NCBI RefSeq assembly: GCF_003060885.1
Contig: NZ_QAIG01000008.1
Location: forward strand, 35,894-99,893
DNA from: Pseudomonas sp. HMWF032
GTDB lineage: Bacteria; Pseudomonadota; Gammaproteobacteria; Pseudomonadales; Pseudomonadaceae
Reading direction: 5' to 3'
DNA length: 64,000 bases
Shown here: positions 44,825-54,849 of the stretch, one piece after another
Layout: every line of letters starts with the position of its first letter
Position numbering within the stretch: the stretch's first letter is position 1
Position numbers and translations under genes: made by a program
Notes under the pieces: model-generated
What the model was told of the DNA's origin: nothing
What the model saw: only the letters and a program-made list of their open reading frames with translations
Database searches by the model: none

Positions 44825-46630
44825 TTAGTAGCCCAGGGCGAAGTCTTCTTCGGCCATGTCCATCAGGTTGTTGGCGCCAGACAGCATGGATTCAACGTGC
44901 GCACGGGTACGCGGCAGGATGCGCGCGAAGTAGAAGTTGGCGGTCTGCAGCTTGGCTTTGTAGAACGCCTCGTCTTCAGCACCGGCAGCAATCTTCTCGG
45001 CAGCCAGGCGAGCCATGTCAGCCCAGAAGTAAGCCAGGCAGGCATAACCGGAGTACATCAGGTAGTCCACCGAAGCGGCACCGACTTCTTCGCGGTCTTT
45101 CATAGCGGCCATGCCCACTTTCATGGTGATGTCGCCCCACTCCTTGTTCAGCTTGGCCAGCGGCTCGACGAGGCCTTTGATGGCGTCGTTGGACTCGTTG
45201 GTCTGGCAGAACTTGTGCACGATCTTGGTGAAGTTCTTCAGTGCGCCGCCTTGGGTCATCAGGATCTTACGACCCAACAGGTCGAGGGCCTGAATACCGG
45301 TGGTGCCTTCGTACATCATGGAGATACGGCAGTCGCGAACGTTCTGCTCCATGCCCCACTCAGCGATAAAGCCGTGACCACCGTAGATCTGCATGCCGTG
45401 GTTGGCGGCTTCGAAGCCGACTTCGGTCATGAAGGCTTTGGCGATTGGCGTCAGGAAGGCCAGCAGTTCGTCGGCCGCTTTCTTCTCGGCTTCGTCTTTG
45501 CTGTATTTGACGATGTCCACTTGCTTGGCAGTGAAATACACCATCGCACGGTTACCTTCAGCGAAGGCTTTCATGGTCAGCAGCATGCGACGCACGTCCG
45601 GGTGGACGATGATCGGGTCAGCGGCTTTTTCTGGCGCTTTCGGGCCAGTCAAAGAACGCATCTGCAGACGCTCGCGAGCGTACTTCAGGCCGCCCTGGAA
45701 ACCGACTTCAGCGTGAGCCAGGCCTTGCAGAGCGGTACCCAGACGGGCCGTGTTCATGAAGGTGAACATGCAGTTCAGGCCTTTGTTGGCTGGGCCGATC
45801 AGGAAACCGGTGGCGCCGTCAAAGTTCATCACGCAGGTGGCGTTGCCGTGGATGCCCATCTTGTGCTCGATCGAGCCACAGGAAACGGCGTTGCGCGCGC
45901 CAACAGAGCCGTCAGCGTTAACCGAGAACTTCGGCACGATGAACAGCGAAATACCTTTGGTGCCTTGCGGCGCGTCCGGAAGGCGAGCCAGTACGATGTG
46001 GACGATGTTATCGGCCATGTCGTGTTCGCCAGCGGAGATGAAGATCTTGGTGCCGGACACTTTGTAGGTGCCATCAGCTTGCGGCTCGGCCTTGGTGCGC
46101 AGCATGCCCAGGTCGGTACCGCAATGTGGCTCGGTCAGGCACATGGTGCCGGTCCACTCGCCCGATACCAGCTTGGTCAGGTAGGTGTGCTTCTGCTCGT
46201 CGGTGCCGTGCTCGGAGATGGTGTTCATCGCGCCGTGCGACAGGCCTGGGTACATGCCCCACGACCAGTTGGAAGAACCCACCATTTCGCTGAGTACCAG
46301 GCCCAGCGACTCAGGCAGACCTTGACCGCCATGGTCAACATCATGCGCCAGGCTCGGCCAGCCGCCTTCAACGTATTGCTGGTAGGCCTCTTTGAAGCCG
46401 GCGGGGGTTTTCACGCCTTCCGGGGACCAGGTGCAACCTTCGGTGTCACCTACACGGTTCAACGGGGACAGCACTTGCTCACAGAACTTGGCGCCTTCTT
46501 CAAGGATGGCGTCGACCATGTCCGGAGTAGCGTCCTGGCAGCCAGGCAGGCTTTGATAATGCGCTTCGTAGCCGAGCAGTTCGTCGCGTACGAAACGGAT
46601 ATCACGCAAGGGGGCCTTGTAATCAGGCAT
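44825..46630 (-). CDS. Acyl-CoA dehydrogenase, paralogue 3
   Basis: Protein of 601 residues, starting [19 protein letters not shown] and very similar in layout to paralogue 2. The FAD and substrate blocks ([62 protein letters not shown]) are complete. The start at 46630 lines up with the paralogues; the frame stays open further upstream without support. In P. aeruginosa I recall three such genes in a row at the same place beside the biotin operon. Confidence 0.94.
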   Translation of the reverse strand: MPDYKAPLRDIRFVRDELLGYEAHYQSLPGCQDATPDMVDAILEEGAKFCEQVLSPLNRVGDTEGCTWSPEGVKTPAGFKEAYQQYVEGGWPSLAHDVDHGGQGLPESLGLVLSEMVGSSNWSWGMYPGLSHGAMNTISEHGTDEQKHTYLTKLVSGEWTGTMCLTEPHCGTDLGMLRTKAEPQADGTYKVSGTKIFISAGEHDMADNIVHIVLARLPDAPQGTKGISLFIVPKFSVNADGSVGARNAVSCGSIEHKMGIHGNATCVMNFDGATGFLIGPANKGLNCMFTFMNTARLGTALQGLAHAEVGFQGGLKYARERLQMRSLTGPKAPEKAADPIIVHPDVRRMLLTMKAFAEGNRAMVYFTAKQVDIVKYSKDEAEKKAADELLAFLTPIAKAFMTEVGFEAANHGMQIYGGHGFIAEWGMEQNVRDCRISMMYEGTTGIQALDLLGRKILMTQGGALKNFTKIVHKFCQTNESNDAIKGLVEPLAKLNKEWGDITMKVGMAAMKDREEVGAASVDYLMYSGYACLAYFWADMARLAAEKIAAGAEDEAFYKAKLQTANFYFARILPRTRAHVESMLSGANNLMDMAEEDFALGY

Positions 46631-46795
46631 AGCGGTTAACCTCTGCGGTGGATTCTTAGTGTGTAGGTGACCGGATATTCGGTCGTTTTCGGGAGCAATC
46701 CCGGCGCTCGCCTGCCCCTTGGCAGTCGAGTCAATCAAACAAGCGTTTGAAACATACGTTTATGCCTATTTAAAGTCAAGCACCCCAAACACTGA

Positions 46796-47572
46796 TCAAG
46801 CCACCAGATCGATAACTGAAACCGGCTCCCGCAGATCGCTCAGTTGCTGGTAAAGATCAAGACTAGGTGGTGGCGGTCGATCCTGCTGCACAGGTGCCTT
46901 GGATTTATCCTCACCCTCATCGTCTTGCTCATCGGCTTTGCGCTTTTCCGCACGCGCCTCACTGGCAGCTTGAACATCGCCACGCTGCTGTTGCGCCAGT
47001 TCGACACGGGCTTCGGCCATCTGCAGCTGGGCTTGCGCGGCAATCTGCCGGTCCTGCGCAGAGGGCTCAGCGGGCGCCAATGCAGCACGGATGACAACTT
47101 CCATCTTGCGCAGGGTGGCTTCCGGATCATTAGGGATCGGGCTGGTGTCGATGCTCACTTCACCACCCACTGCATAGCGCTTGCCATCCGGCCCGCGTTC
47201 ATAGGTGTAGCTCGGCGCTCCAGCATAACGACCACCGACAGCCGCATGCGCCTGCTCGTGGGTGCGCACCTCTTGGTCACGGCTGACCAGCTTGGCGATT
47301 TCCAGTTGCTCAAGACGTTGCTGCTGCGGATTGGATTCGCCTTCGCGGCTTTTGGCTTTATCGGGATTGGCCGAGGAATCAGCAGGTTTATCCGCCTCTT
47401 CACGCGACGAGGCCGACTGCCCATCGGCCAGCGGCTGGGCAGCGGTTATAGGTGCCTGCGCGGCGCGAGTGATATCGGGGGACACATCTGGGGAAACATT
47501 GGACGCAAGAAGCCGAGCCGGCAGTAGAGTTGCTGCAGGCGCAGGATAAGACGTTGCGCCGCCAATCTGCAT
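46796..47572 (-). CDS. SprA-related putative metalloprotease (CJM1_0395 family)
   Basis: Protein of 258 residues. A Pro/Ala/Ser-rich N-terminal third (residues 1-85) is followed by the conserved core KLVSRDQEVRTHEQAHAAVGGRYAGAPSYTYERGPDGKRYAVGGEVSID, whose HEQAH resembles a zinc HExxH motif. A long coiled-coil-like tail (170-225) is rich in Q, A, E and K. No signal peptide. The family is found in bacteria with flagella and surface motility proteins; activity is unproven. The next gene upstream, on the same strand, has a flagellar-like N-terminus. Confidence 0.85.
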   Translation of the reverse strand: MQIGGATSYPAPAATLLPARLLASNVSPDVSPDITRAAQAPITAAQPLADGQSASSREEADKPADSSANPDKAKSREGESNPQQQRLEQLEIAKLVSRDQEVRTHEQAHAAVGGRYAGAPSYTYERGPDGKRYAVGGEVSIDTSPIPNDPEATLRKMEVVIRAALAPAEPSAQDRQIAAQAQLQMAEARVELAQQQRGDVQAASEARAEKRKADEQDDEGEDKSKAPVQQDRPPPPSLDLYQQLSDLREPVSVIDLVA

Positions 47573-47638
47573 GCAATGACTCCTCGCCCCGCAATTACTG
47601 CCTCATTGCCAGGCATGAGTACGCTCGGGGCGGGCGAC

Positions 47639-47938
47639 TCAGGCCGTTGTATCGATCAGGGTGCCGAGCACCTCATCGGCAGTTTTCACCACCTTGGCAC
47701 CCGCTTCTGCCTCATTCTGACCTTGACGCAGAGCAACCAGGCTTTCCGCCAGATCGGGACGGGTCTGCTCGGCCGAACTCGGCGCAGGGTTGACCTGATT
47801 GGCCGGCGGCGTGGAGGTCGGCTGCTTTGGCTGGGTAACCGCATTGCTGGCGATATCTGCCGCAGCCTGATCGACCCGGCGTTGGCCGGACTGAATGGTG
47901 CTGATGCCCGACTTGAAGGCGCTTCCTGAAATTTCCAT
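47639..47938 (-). CDS. Small protein with flagellar-like N-terminus
   Basis: Protein of 99 residues from the ATG at 47938. MEISGSAFKSGISTIQSGQRRVDQAAADIAS resembles the N-terminal helices of flagellar rod and hook proteins, and the C-terminus (LRQGQNEAEAGAKVVKTADEVLGTLID) resembles their C-terminal helix. A Pro/Thr/Gln-rich linker joins them. It looks like a minimal axial protein with its middle removed. It precedes the SprA-like gene on the same strand. Function unknown. Confidence 0.75.
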   Translation of the reverse strand: MEISGSAFKSGISTIQSGQRRVDQAAADIASNAVTQPKQPTSTPPANQVNPAPSSAEQTRPDLAESLVALRQGQNEAEAGAKVVKTADEVLGTLIDTTA

Positions 47939-48034
47939 GCCCAAGCTCCCACTATGGCAAACCTCTAACGGTTTCAATTGAAGCAGAAGTTGCTCGAAAA
48001 ACGTACAAGTAAAAGGCTATGGCACTGGGCCTGC

Positions 48035-48724
48035 TTATAGCGCTCGGTGCAATAGATCGAGACTGAGATAGCCAGAAACCGCAGCCGGCGTGACTTCGGC
48101 CAGGCGCGGCAGATAACCCAGACAGGGCGCCGGCAGGCGCTCAGCCAGGGTCGCCAGATTGTCCTCAAGCCGCGAGGTGTGCGGGTCAACCAGATTGGCC
48201 ACCCAACCGACCAGCGACAGGCCGTCACGCAGGATGGCTTCGGCGGTGAGCAGCGCCTGATTGATGCAGCCCAGACGCACACCCACCACCAGAATCACCG
48301 GCAGCTGCAGGGCAATCGCCAGGTCCGACAAGGCTTCCTGCCCGGACAATGGCACGCGCCACCCGCCGGCCCCTTCAATCAGGGTAAAGTCTGCCTGCTT
48401 GTCCAGAATCGCCTGCACCGGCACCTGCAACGCGGCAACATCCAGCAATACACCCACCTCGCGCGCTGCCAGATGCGGGGCAATCGCCGGTTCGAAGGCC
48501 AGCGGATTGACCTCCTCGTAACGCAGCGCCAGGGTGCATTCGCCCAGCAGCGCCAGAGCGTCATCATTACGCAGGCCATCCGCCGTTCGCACACAGCCGG
48601 ACGCCACCGGTTTGGCAGCCGCCGTGGACCAGCCGCGCAAGCGCGCTGCATGCAGCAGGCCGGCGGCGATGGTGGTTTTACCAATTTCGGTATCGGTGCC
48701 GGTGACGAAAAATGCTTGGCTCAT
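48035..48724 (-). CDS. bioD: Dethiobiotin synthase
   Basis: Protein of 229 residues. The P-loop is GTDTEIGKTT (8-17), with KPVASGC and EGAGGWRVPL as the other substrate loops. It uses ATP and CO2 to close the ureido ring on diaminopelargonate. It is the last gene of the bioB-F-H-C-D row and starts 63 bases after bioC. The ATG at 48724 gives the standard MSQAFFVTGTD. bioA is not in this window, as is usual in pseudomonads. Confidence 0.95.
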   Translation of the reverse strand: MSQAFFVTGTDTEIGKTTIAAGLLHAARLRGWSTAAAKPVASGCVRTADGLRNDDALALLGECTLALRYEEVNPLAFEPAIAPHLAAREVGVLLDVAALQVPVQAILDKQADFTLIEGAGGWRVPLSGQEALSDLAIALQLPVILVVGVRLGCINQALLTAEAILRDGLSLVGWVANLVDPHTSRLEDNLATLAERLPAPCLGYLPRLAEVTPAAVSGYLSLDLLHRAL

Positions 48725-48787
48725 AAGGGTCTCTGACGAGGGGGTTGGGCGACGCTCTGGGGGCACTCAGAACAAACCGCGCTGATC

Positions 48788-49594
48788 TCAATCCTTACGC
48801 AGTACGCCGTACACCACCTGATAGGTTGCCGGCAGGCCCTGCGGCTGGCGGAATTGCTCATAGGCCTGAAGCAGCGCCAACATGCGCGCCCGTCCGGTCA
48901 AACCGCCGGGCCGACCCGGGTTGAGGTTATGCGCGCCGAGGGCTTTCAGTTCATGGGTCAGGCTGCGTACATCCGGGTAGTAGAGGACTTCTGGAGTGGT
49001 TTGCAAGCTCACACACGTCAAGCCACTGGCAGCGCACAGGCGCTGATAATCCTCGAAACGGCGGAAGCGGTTGACGTGCACAAAGCCATCCACCGCCAGC
49101 CAGCTGTCACGCAACTCCTGCAGGGTGCCAACACACAGGCTGCTAAACATCAGCACACCGCCAGAGCGCAGCACCCGTGCACCCTCAGCAAGCACCGCGG
49201 AAAAATCCGCACACCATTGCAGCGCCAGACTGGAAAACAGCAGGTCGCAGGACGCGCTTTGCAGCGGCAAGCGTTCGGCATCGCCGGCAATAAACTGCTG
49301 TGCGCCGCCCAACGGCCGAGCGTGCTGCAACATGCCTTCGGCGATGTCCACAGCCACGCCCTGACTGACGGGAAAATGCGCGCCTAAAGCACGGCTGAAG
49401 TAACCGGTGCCGCAGCCCAGATCGAGCCAGCGCGCTGGGCTGATCGCTGCAGGCAGCTGCGCCAGCAACTGCTGGCCGACATTGCGCTGCAGGGCGGCGA
49501 CACTGTCATAGCTTTCAGCCGCACGTGAGAACGACGCCGCTACCTGGCGCTTATCCGGCAGGCCGCCAAGTGGGTCATGCGCCAGATCAGTCAT
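48788..49594 (-). CDS. bioC: Malonyl-ACP O-methyltransferase
   Basis: Protein of 268 residues. The SAM-binding motif [14 protein letters not shown] is near residue 57, with [16 protein letters not shown] typical of BioC at the N-terminus. It methylates malonyl-ACP to disguise it for fatty-acid elongation to pimeloyl-ACP. The start at 49594 overlaps the bioH end by 8 bases, so the two partner enzymes are made together. Confidence 0.95.
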   Translation of the reverse strand: MTDLAHDPLGGLPDKRQVAASFSRAAESYDSVAALQRNVGQQLLAQLPAAISPARWLDLGCGTGYFSRALGAHFPVSQGVAVDIAEGMLQHARPLGGAQQFIAGDAERLPLQSASCDLLFSSLALQWCADFSAVLAEGARVLRSGGVLMFSSLCVGTLQELRDSWLAVDGFVHVNRFRRFEDYQRLCAASGLTCVSLQTTPEVLYYPDVRSLTHELKALGAHNLNPGRPGGLTGRARMLALLQAYEQFRQPQGLPATYQVVYGVLRKD

Positions 49595-50318
49595 CGCCGG
49601 CCTCATGCAGAAAGGCCTGAATCGCCGCCGCAATCTCATGCGGGCGCTCCAAGGCAAAGGCATGGCTGGCGTGATCAATCAGGCCGATCTCGACATCCGG
49701 CAACAGCGCCAGCAAGGCCTGCGCAGCGCTCGCCGGGACCAGGGCATCCTGGCCGGCGAACAGGTGCAGCTGCGGCCCGACAAAGGCTTGCAGCGCTGCC
49801 CGCGTATCCAGGTTGGCCAGCAGATCCAGCCCGGCCAACAGAGTGGCGGACTGCGGCAACGGAGCCGCGCCGAACAACTGCCGCGACAGGCCACGGGCAT
49901 CCGCAGCGCCTTGGGCGCAAAGCAGGGAGAAACGCTTCAGGGTAGCGGACACATCAGCGGCGCAGCCCTGACGGAAAGCCTTAAACGTCTCGGCGGGCAT
50001 AGCCGCAGACCAGCTTGGCTCGGCGACAAAACGCAGATTGCTGGCCAGGGTCACCAGACCGCTGCAACGTTCGCCACGACGCGCCGCCAGTTCGGCGGCG
50101 AGCATGCCACCAAGGGACCAGCCGCCGAGCCAGGCGTCCTTTGGCAGATTGGCATCCAGCTCATCCAGCCAGTCGGCCGGATCGCAGGAATCCAGCGGCG
50201 ACAATGGCTCTATTTCGACATGCAGGCGCGGATCGAGGCCGCGCAAAGCCTCGGCCAGCGGCTGCAAGGGTGCAGTGCCGAGCCCCCAGCCGGGCAGCAG
50301 AATCAGTCGATCACGCAT
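49587..50318 (-). CDS. bioH: Pimeloyl-ACP methyl ester esterase
   Basis: Protein of 243 residues, alpha/beta hydrolase. The nucleophile elbow is GGWSLGGML (Ser near 77), the acid is in FAGQDALVP and the catalytic His in [12 protein letters not shown]. It frees pimeloyl-ACP from its methyl ester. It overlaps bioF by 8 bases upstream and bioC by 8 bases downstream. Confidence 0.95.
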   Translation of the reverse strand: MRDRLILLPGWGLGTAPLQPLAEALRGLDPRLHVEIEPLSPLDSCDPADWLDELDANLPKDAWLGGWSLGGMLAAELAARRGERCSGLVTLASNLRFVAEPSWSAAMPAETFKAFRQGCAADVSATLKRFSLLCAQGAADARGLSRQLFGAAPLPQSATLLAGLDLLANLDTRAALQAFVGPQLHLFAGQDALVPASAAQALLALLPDVEIGLIDHASHAFALERPHEIAAAIQAFLHEAGDD

Positions 50319-51492
50319 GTACGGCCGCCTCACCCGTCAGCAGCGGCCAGCACTCGGCCAGGGCCTCCAGCAGCAGCTCCAGCTGTTCCAGGCTGTGCGC
50401 GGCGGACAGCGTGACGCGCAAGCGCGCGCTACCTGTCGGCACGGTGGGCGGACGAATCGCCGTCACCAACAGACCGCGTTCACGCAACAGCTGCGACAAC
50501 TGCAGAGCGCGCGCGCTGTCACCAACCAGGATTGGCTGAATCGGCGTAGCGCTGTCCATCAGTTCCAGGCCGATGGCCTGCGCGCCGTCGCGAAAGCGCT
50601 TGATCAGGGCATTCAGGTGTTCGCGCCGCCAGTGCTCGCTGCGCAGCAGCTCCAGGCTTTGCAGGGTGGCACAGGCCAGCGCCGGCGGCTGGCTGGTGGT
50701 GTAGATATAGGGCCGGGCAAACTGCACCAGCGCCTCGATCAAATCGTCACTGCCAGCGACAAACGCACCGGCCGTGCCGAAGGCCTTGCCCAGGGTGCCG
50801 ACCAGCACCTGCACATCATCCAGGCCCAGGCCGAAGTGCTCGACAATGCCGCCGCCGGTGGCGCCCAGCGGGCCGAAACCATGGGCATCATCGACCATCA
50901 CCCAGGCATTGGCGCGGCGCGCTTCGGCACACAGCGACGGCAGGTTGGCCAGATCACCGTCCATACTGAACACGCCGTCGGTGACAATCAGGGTATTGCC
51001 ACTCACCTTGCGCAAGCGATTGGCCAGGCTGACGCCATCGTTGTGCAGGTAACGGGAAAAGCGCGCACTACTGAGCAGACCAGCATCCAACAGGGAGGCA
51101 TGGTTAAGGCGATCTTCCAGCACCGAGTCGCCCTGCCCGACCAGTGCAGCAACCGCACCGAGGTTGGCCATATAACCGGTGGAAAACAGCAAGGCGCGGG
51201 GTCTTCCGGTGAACTCGGCCAGCGCTTCTTCGAGCTGGTGATGTGGCGTGCTGTGACCGATCACCAGATGCGAGGCACCGCCGCCCACACCCCATTTCTC
51301 CGCGCCGGCGCGCCAGGCTTCGATCACTTTGGGGTGATTGGCCAAACCGAGGTAGTCATTGGAACAGAAGGCCAGCAACTGCCGACCATCGACCTGCACC
51401 AGCGGCCCTTGCGGTGACTCGAGCATGGGCCGCTGACGGTAGAGATTGGCGGTGCGGCGCTCGGCGAGGCGGGCGGCAAGGTCGAATGACAT
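50311..51492 (-). CDS. bioF: 8-amino-7-oxononanoate synthase
   Basis: Protein of 393 residues, PLP-dependent alpha-oxoamine synthase. It joins pimeloyl-ACP with alanine. Blocks include [17 protein letters not shown]-type [26 protein letters not shown], and the PLP lysine in [14 protein letters not shown]. The ATG at 51492 follows AGG; a TTG six bases earlier is not needed. A REP pair separates it from bioB. Confidence 0.96.
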   Translation of the reverse strand: MSFDLAARLAERRTANLYRQRPMLESPQGPLVQVDGRQLLAFCSNDYLGLANHPKVIEAWRAGAEKWGVGGGASHLVIGHSTPHHQLEEALAEFTGRPRALLFSTGYMANLGAVAALVGQGDSVLEDRLNHASLLDAGLLSSARFSRYLHNDGVSLANRLRKVSGNTLIVTDGVFSMDGDLANLPSLCAEARRANAWVMVDDAHGFGPLGATGGGIVEHFGLGLDDVQVLVGTLGKAFGTAGAFVAGSDDLIEALVQFARPYIYTTSQPPALACATLQSLELLRSEHWRREHLNALIKRFRDGAQAIGLELMDSATPIQPILVGDSARALQLSQLLRERGLLVTAIRPPTVPTGSARLRVTLSAAHSLEQLELLLEALAECWPLLTGEAAVHA

Positions 51493-51522
51493 AGGCAACC
51501 TGGATAGTAAGGACGCAATACC

Positions 51523-51596
51523 GTGGGAGAGGCCGGGGACGATCCACTCTAGCCGCGACCGACCTTGCGCCTGATCGCGGCTAAAGCCCCTCCCAC
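51523..51596. repeat. REP pair between bioB and bioF
   Basis: GTGGGAGAGGC at 51523 faces GGCTAAAGCCCCTCCCAC ending at 51596, with CTAGCCGCGA and TCGCGGCTA inner arms. This is the common Pseudomonas GTGGGAGGGGCTTTAGCCGCGA element in inverted orientation. It may trim or stabilise the bio transcript between the two genes. Confidence 0.75.
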
Positions 51597-51614
51597 CTAT
51601 TCAGAGCACAGCTA

Positions 51615-52670
51615 TCAGACCGCTGCGTTATAGAACAGCTTAGAATCGCGCTGTTCGACCAGCGCCTGCTCAATGGCCGCCTGATGCACTTCATCAGCGT
51701 GCTCTTCGCGCGCTTCCGGCTTGATGCCGAGGCGGGCGAACAGTTGCATGTCTTTGCTGGCTTGCGGGTTGGCAGTGGTCAGCAGTTTTTCACCGTAGAA
51801 GATCGAGTTGGCGCCGGCGAAGAACGCCAGGGCCTGCATCTGCTCATTCATCGCCTCGCGGCCGGCGGACAGGCGCACATGCGACTGCGGCATCATGATC
51901 CGCGCCACGGCGAGCATGCGGATAAAGTCAAACGGATCGACATCCTGCTCATCGGCCAGCGGCGTGCCTTTGACTTTCACCAGCATGTTGATCGGCACCG
52001 ACTCCGGATGTTCCGGCAGGTTGGCCAGTTGAATCAACAACCCGGCGCGGTCGTCCAGCGACTCGCCCATGCCGAGAATGCCGCCGGAGCAGATCTTCAT
52101 CCCCGAATCACGCACATAGGCCAGGGTTTCCAGGCGCTCGGCGTAGGTGCGGGTGGTGATGATGTTGCCGTAGAACTCCGGCGAGGTGTCCAGATTGTGG
52201 TTGTAGTAGTCGAGGCCGGCAGCCGCCAGGGCCTGAGTCTGCTCTTTATCCAGCTTGCCCAGGGTCATGCAGGTTTCCAGGCCCAGGGCTTTGACACCCT
52301 CAACCATTTTCAGCACATAGGGCATGTCCTTGGCCGACGGGTGCTTCCACGCCGCGCCCATGCAGAAACGGGTAGAACCGATGGCCTTGGCCTCGGCGGC
52401 AGCTTCCAGCACCTTCTGCACTTCCAGCAGTTTTTCCTTTTCCAGGCCGGTGTTGTAGTGGCCGGACTGCGGGCAGTACTTGCAGTCTTCCGGACAGGCG
52501 CCGGTCTTGATCGACAGCAGGGTCGAGACCTGAACACGATTCGGGTCAAAATGCGCGCGATGCACGGTCTGCGCCTGGAACAACAGATCGTTGAACGGTT
52601 GCTCGAAGAGCGCCTTGACCTCATTAAGAGTCCAGTCGTGACGCAGGTTGGCGGCGATGGTAGCGCTCAT
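51615..52670 (-). CDS. bioB: Biotin synthase
   Basis: Protein of 351 residues, radical SAM enzyme that inserts sulfur into dethiobiotin. The cluster Cys triad is C59, C63, C66 ([10 protein letters not shown]). Further [2Fe-2S] ligands and substrate blocks include [20 protein letters not shown], and [26 protein letters not shown]. It heads the biotin row and is divergent from comF with an 80-base gap that contains the inverted repeat GCTTGCT-N6-AGCAAGC (52696-52715). Confidence 0.97.
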   Translation of the reverse strand: MSATIAANLRHDWTLNEVKALFEQPFNDLLFQAQTVHRAHFDPNRVQVSTLLSIKTGACPEDCKYCPQSGHYNTGLEKEKLLEVQKVLEAAAEAKAIGSTRFCMGAAWKHPSAKDMPYVLKMVEGVKALGLETCMTLGKLDKEQTQALAAAGLDYYNHNLDTSPEFYGNIITTRTYAERLETLAYVRDSGMKICSGGILGMGESLDDRAGLLIQLANLPEHPESVPINMLVKVKGTPLADEQDVDPFDFIRMLAVARIMMPQSHVRLSAGREAMNEQMQALAFFAGANSIFYGEKLLTTANPQASKDMQLFARLGIKPEAREEHADEVHQAAIEQALVEQRDSKLFYNAAV

Positions 52671-52750
52671 CGGATATTCCTTGTTATTGGCAGCGGCTTG
52701 CTAGAGTCAGCAAGCACGACACGGATGTTCGGCATAGTTATGGAAGGCGT

Positions 52751-53485
52751 ATGCGCTGTCAACCCAACTCAAAACACCAGGTTTACAACTGGTTAAAAAG
52801 CAAGCAAATCTGTTTGCTGTGCGATGAACACACAGACAACGACCAGGCCATCTGCAGTTGCTGCGAAGCCGAGCTACCGTGGCTTGGCGGGCATTGCCAG
52901 GTCTGTGCCCTGCCGCTGCCCAGCCAAGGCTTGGTATGCGGGGCCTGCCTAAAGAAGCAGCCGAGTTTTAGCAAAGTCGAAGTGCCCTGGCGTTACGCCT
53001 TCCCCGTCGACAGCCTGATTACCCGTTTCAAGCATCAGGCCAAGTGGCCATTAGGACGTCTGCTCGGCGAGCTTTTGTCACACCATCTACAGCATGCATT
53101 TGATGAAGGGCTGCCGCGCCCCGATCTGCTGCTGCCGGTGCCCCTCGCCGACAAACGTCAACGCCAGCGCGGCTTTAACCAGTCCGACCTGCTCGCCGAA
53201 TGGCTGAGCGCCAGCCTACAACTGCCGCAACAGGCACACTGGCTGCAGAGGGTGATCGACACACCGGCGCAACAGCAGCTGGATGCGGCCACCCGTAAAC
53301 GCAACCTGCGTAAAGCCTTCGCCCTGGCGCCGGGTAGCACATTCAGCGGTCTGCATGTGGCACTGATCGATGATGTGCTGACCACCGGCGCCACCGCCGA
53401 AAGCCTGGCGCGGCTATTAAAGAAGGCCGGCGCGGCGCGGGTTGATGTGTACTGCCTGGCGCGCACACCAAAGCCAGGCGACTGA
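52751..53485 (+). CDS. comF: ComF family phosphoribosyltransferase-like protein
   Basis: Protein of 244 residues. The N-terminal part holds Cys pairs CLLC, CSCC, CQVC and CGAC for a double zinc ribbon. The C-terminal PRTase fold has VALIDDVLTTGATAESLARLL as the PRPP loop and RQRQRGFNQSDLLA as the basic loop. ComF proteins take part in DNA uptake in naturally competent bacteria (GntX/ComF), but the reaction is unknown. GGAAGG precedes the ATG. Confidence 0.92.
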   Translation: MRCQPNSKHQVYNWLKSKQICLLCDEHTDNDQAICSCCEAELPWLGGHCQVCALPLPSQGLVCGACLKKQPSFSKVEVPWRYAFPVDSLITRFKHQAKWPLGRLLGELLSHHLQHAFDEGLPRPDLLLPVPLADKRQRQRGFNQSDLLAEWLSASLQLPQQAHWLQRVIDTPAQQQLDAATRKRNLRKAFALAPGSTFSGLHVALIDDVLTTGATAESLARLLKKAGAARVDVYCLARTPKPGD

Positions 53486-53501
53486 CTAATTAGTTGCAGG
53501 A

Positions 53502-53673
53502 AAGAGCCTGTTCAAAGGCTCGCGAGCTAGAACCATGCAAGGCGCTACGTAGTAACAGCCTCCGGCTGGTCAAAACGGCGAGGAAGCAGAATTTACGGGT
53601 GTAAATGAGCATTCCGAGGCTGTTTTTAACGCAGCAGGGCCGACGCGCAGCAGACTTTGGACAGGCTCTAAGC
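53502..53673. repeat. Dispersed repeat with terminal inverted ends, copy 1
   Basis: The ends AGAGCCTGTTCAAAG (near 53503) and CTTTGGACAGGCTCT (ending near 53669) are inverted with one mismatch. The core GGCGAGGAAGC...AAATGAGCATTCCGAGGCTGTTTTTAACGC (53578-53632) recurs at 56010-56064. It is a MITE-like element in the comF-srkA gap, without coding capacity. Confidence 0.65.
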
Positions 53674-53707
53674 GGTACACTTTGCGGCCCACCTGCTGGA
53701 GTTACCC

Positions 53708-54682
53708 ATGTCCCATCCATTTGCCGCACTCACACCCGACCTGGTGCTGGATGCCGTGGAGAGCCTCGGCTACCTCAGCGACGCCCGCGTACTGGCACTG
53801 AACAGCTATGAAAACCGCGTGTATCAGGTGGGCATCGAGAACGAGACACCACTGATCGCCAAGTTCTACCGTCCGGATCGCTGGACGGATGACGCAATTC
53901 GCGAAGAGCACAGCTTCAGCTTCGAGCTGGCCGAATGCGAAGTACCGGTTGTAGCGCCCCTGGTACGCGACGGCGCAACCCTGTTCAGTTACCAGGGCTT
54001 TCGCTTCGCCCTGTTCCCCCGCCGTGGCGGCCGCGCACCGGAACCCGGCAACCTCGACCAACTGTACCGCCTCGGCCAACTGCTTGGCCGCCTGCATGCG
54101 GTCGGCTCACTCAAGCCGTTTGCTCACCGTGAAGCGTTGCAAGTGAGCAACTTCGGCCATGCCTCACTGGCCACCCTGCTGGATGGTAACTTTATTCCAC
54201 GCAGCTTGCTGCCGGCCTACGAGTCAGTGGCGCGTGACCTGCTCAAGCGCCTGGAGGTGCTGTTCGCCGCCAATCCGGTGCAGGCGATCCGCCTACACGG
54301 CGATTGTCACCCCGGCAACCTGCTGTGCCGCGACGGCACCTTCCATATGGTCGACCTCGACGACTGCCGCATGGGCCCGGCCGTGCAGGACCTGTGGATG
54401 ATGCTGGCCGGCGAGCGCCATGAGCGCCTCGGCCAACTGTCGGAGCTGATGGACGGTTATCAGGAGTTTCACGACTTCAACCCCCGCGAACTGCCGCTGA
54501 TCGAGGGTCTGCGCGCCTTGCGCCTGATGCATTACAGCGCCTGGCTGGCACGCCGCTGGGATGACCCGGCCTTCCCCATGAGTTTCCCCTGGTTCGGCAG
54601 CGAACGTTACTGGGGCGAACAAATTTTGATACTGCGTGAACAGCTGTCGGCGCTGGATGAAGAGCCGCTCAAGCTGTTTTAA
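53708..54682 (+). CDS. srkA: Stress response serine/threonine kinase SrkA (YihE)
   Basis: Protein of 324 residues of the APH-like kinase fold. It shows YENRVYQVG and the ATP-lysine in LIAKFYRPDRW, the catalytic loop HGDCHPGNLL and the metal Asp in DLDDCRMGPAVQDLW. In E. coli SrkA counters stress-induced death and is often next to dsbA; here it follows comF and precedes rarD. ATG at 53708 with GGAG upstream. Confidence 0.95.
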   Translation: MSHPFAALTPDLVLDAVESLGYLSDARVLALNSYENRVYQVGIENETPLIAKFYRPDRWTDDAIREEHSFSFELAECEVPVVAPLVRDGATLFSYQGFRFALFPRRGGRAPEPGNLDQLYRLGQLLGRLHAVGSLKPFAHREALQVSNFGHASLATLLDGNFIPRSLLPAYESVARDLLKRLEVLFAANPVQAIRLHGDCHPGNLLCRDGTFHMVDLDDCRMGPAVQDLWMMLAGERHERLGQLSELMDGYQEFHDFNPRELPLIEGLRALRLMHYSAWLARRWDDPAFPMSFPWFGSERYWGEQILILREQLSALDEEPLKLF

Positions 54683-54849
54683 CGCGCCCGGCCACAGGGC
54701 CGACCACTACAGTTGGCCCTGACGCTGTAACGTCTTTGTGACAGGCAGATGGGTTTACGCCTGAAGAAAATCCTGCCCACCCAGACAAGCCCGCGCCGCG
54801 CCGACTAGAATCGCAAGCCTCTCGTTAGCCGCCTAAGCAAGGACCCAGC

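Noticed and set aside
39390..46639. Very long + strand open frames opposite the acyl-CoA dehydrogenase genes
   Set aside because: They are antisense shadows of three conserved enzymes. Their repetitive His/Val/Gly/Gln-rich sequences are similar only because the true genes are paralogues.
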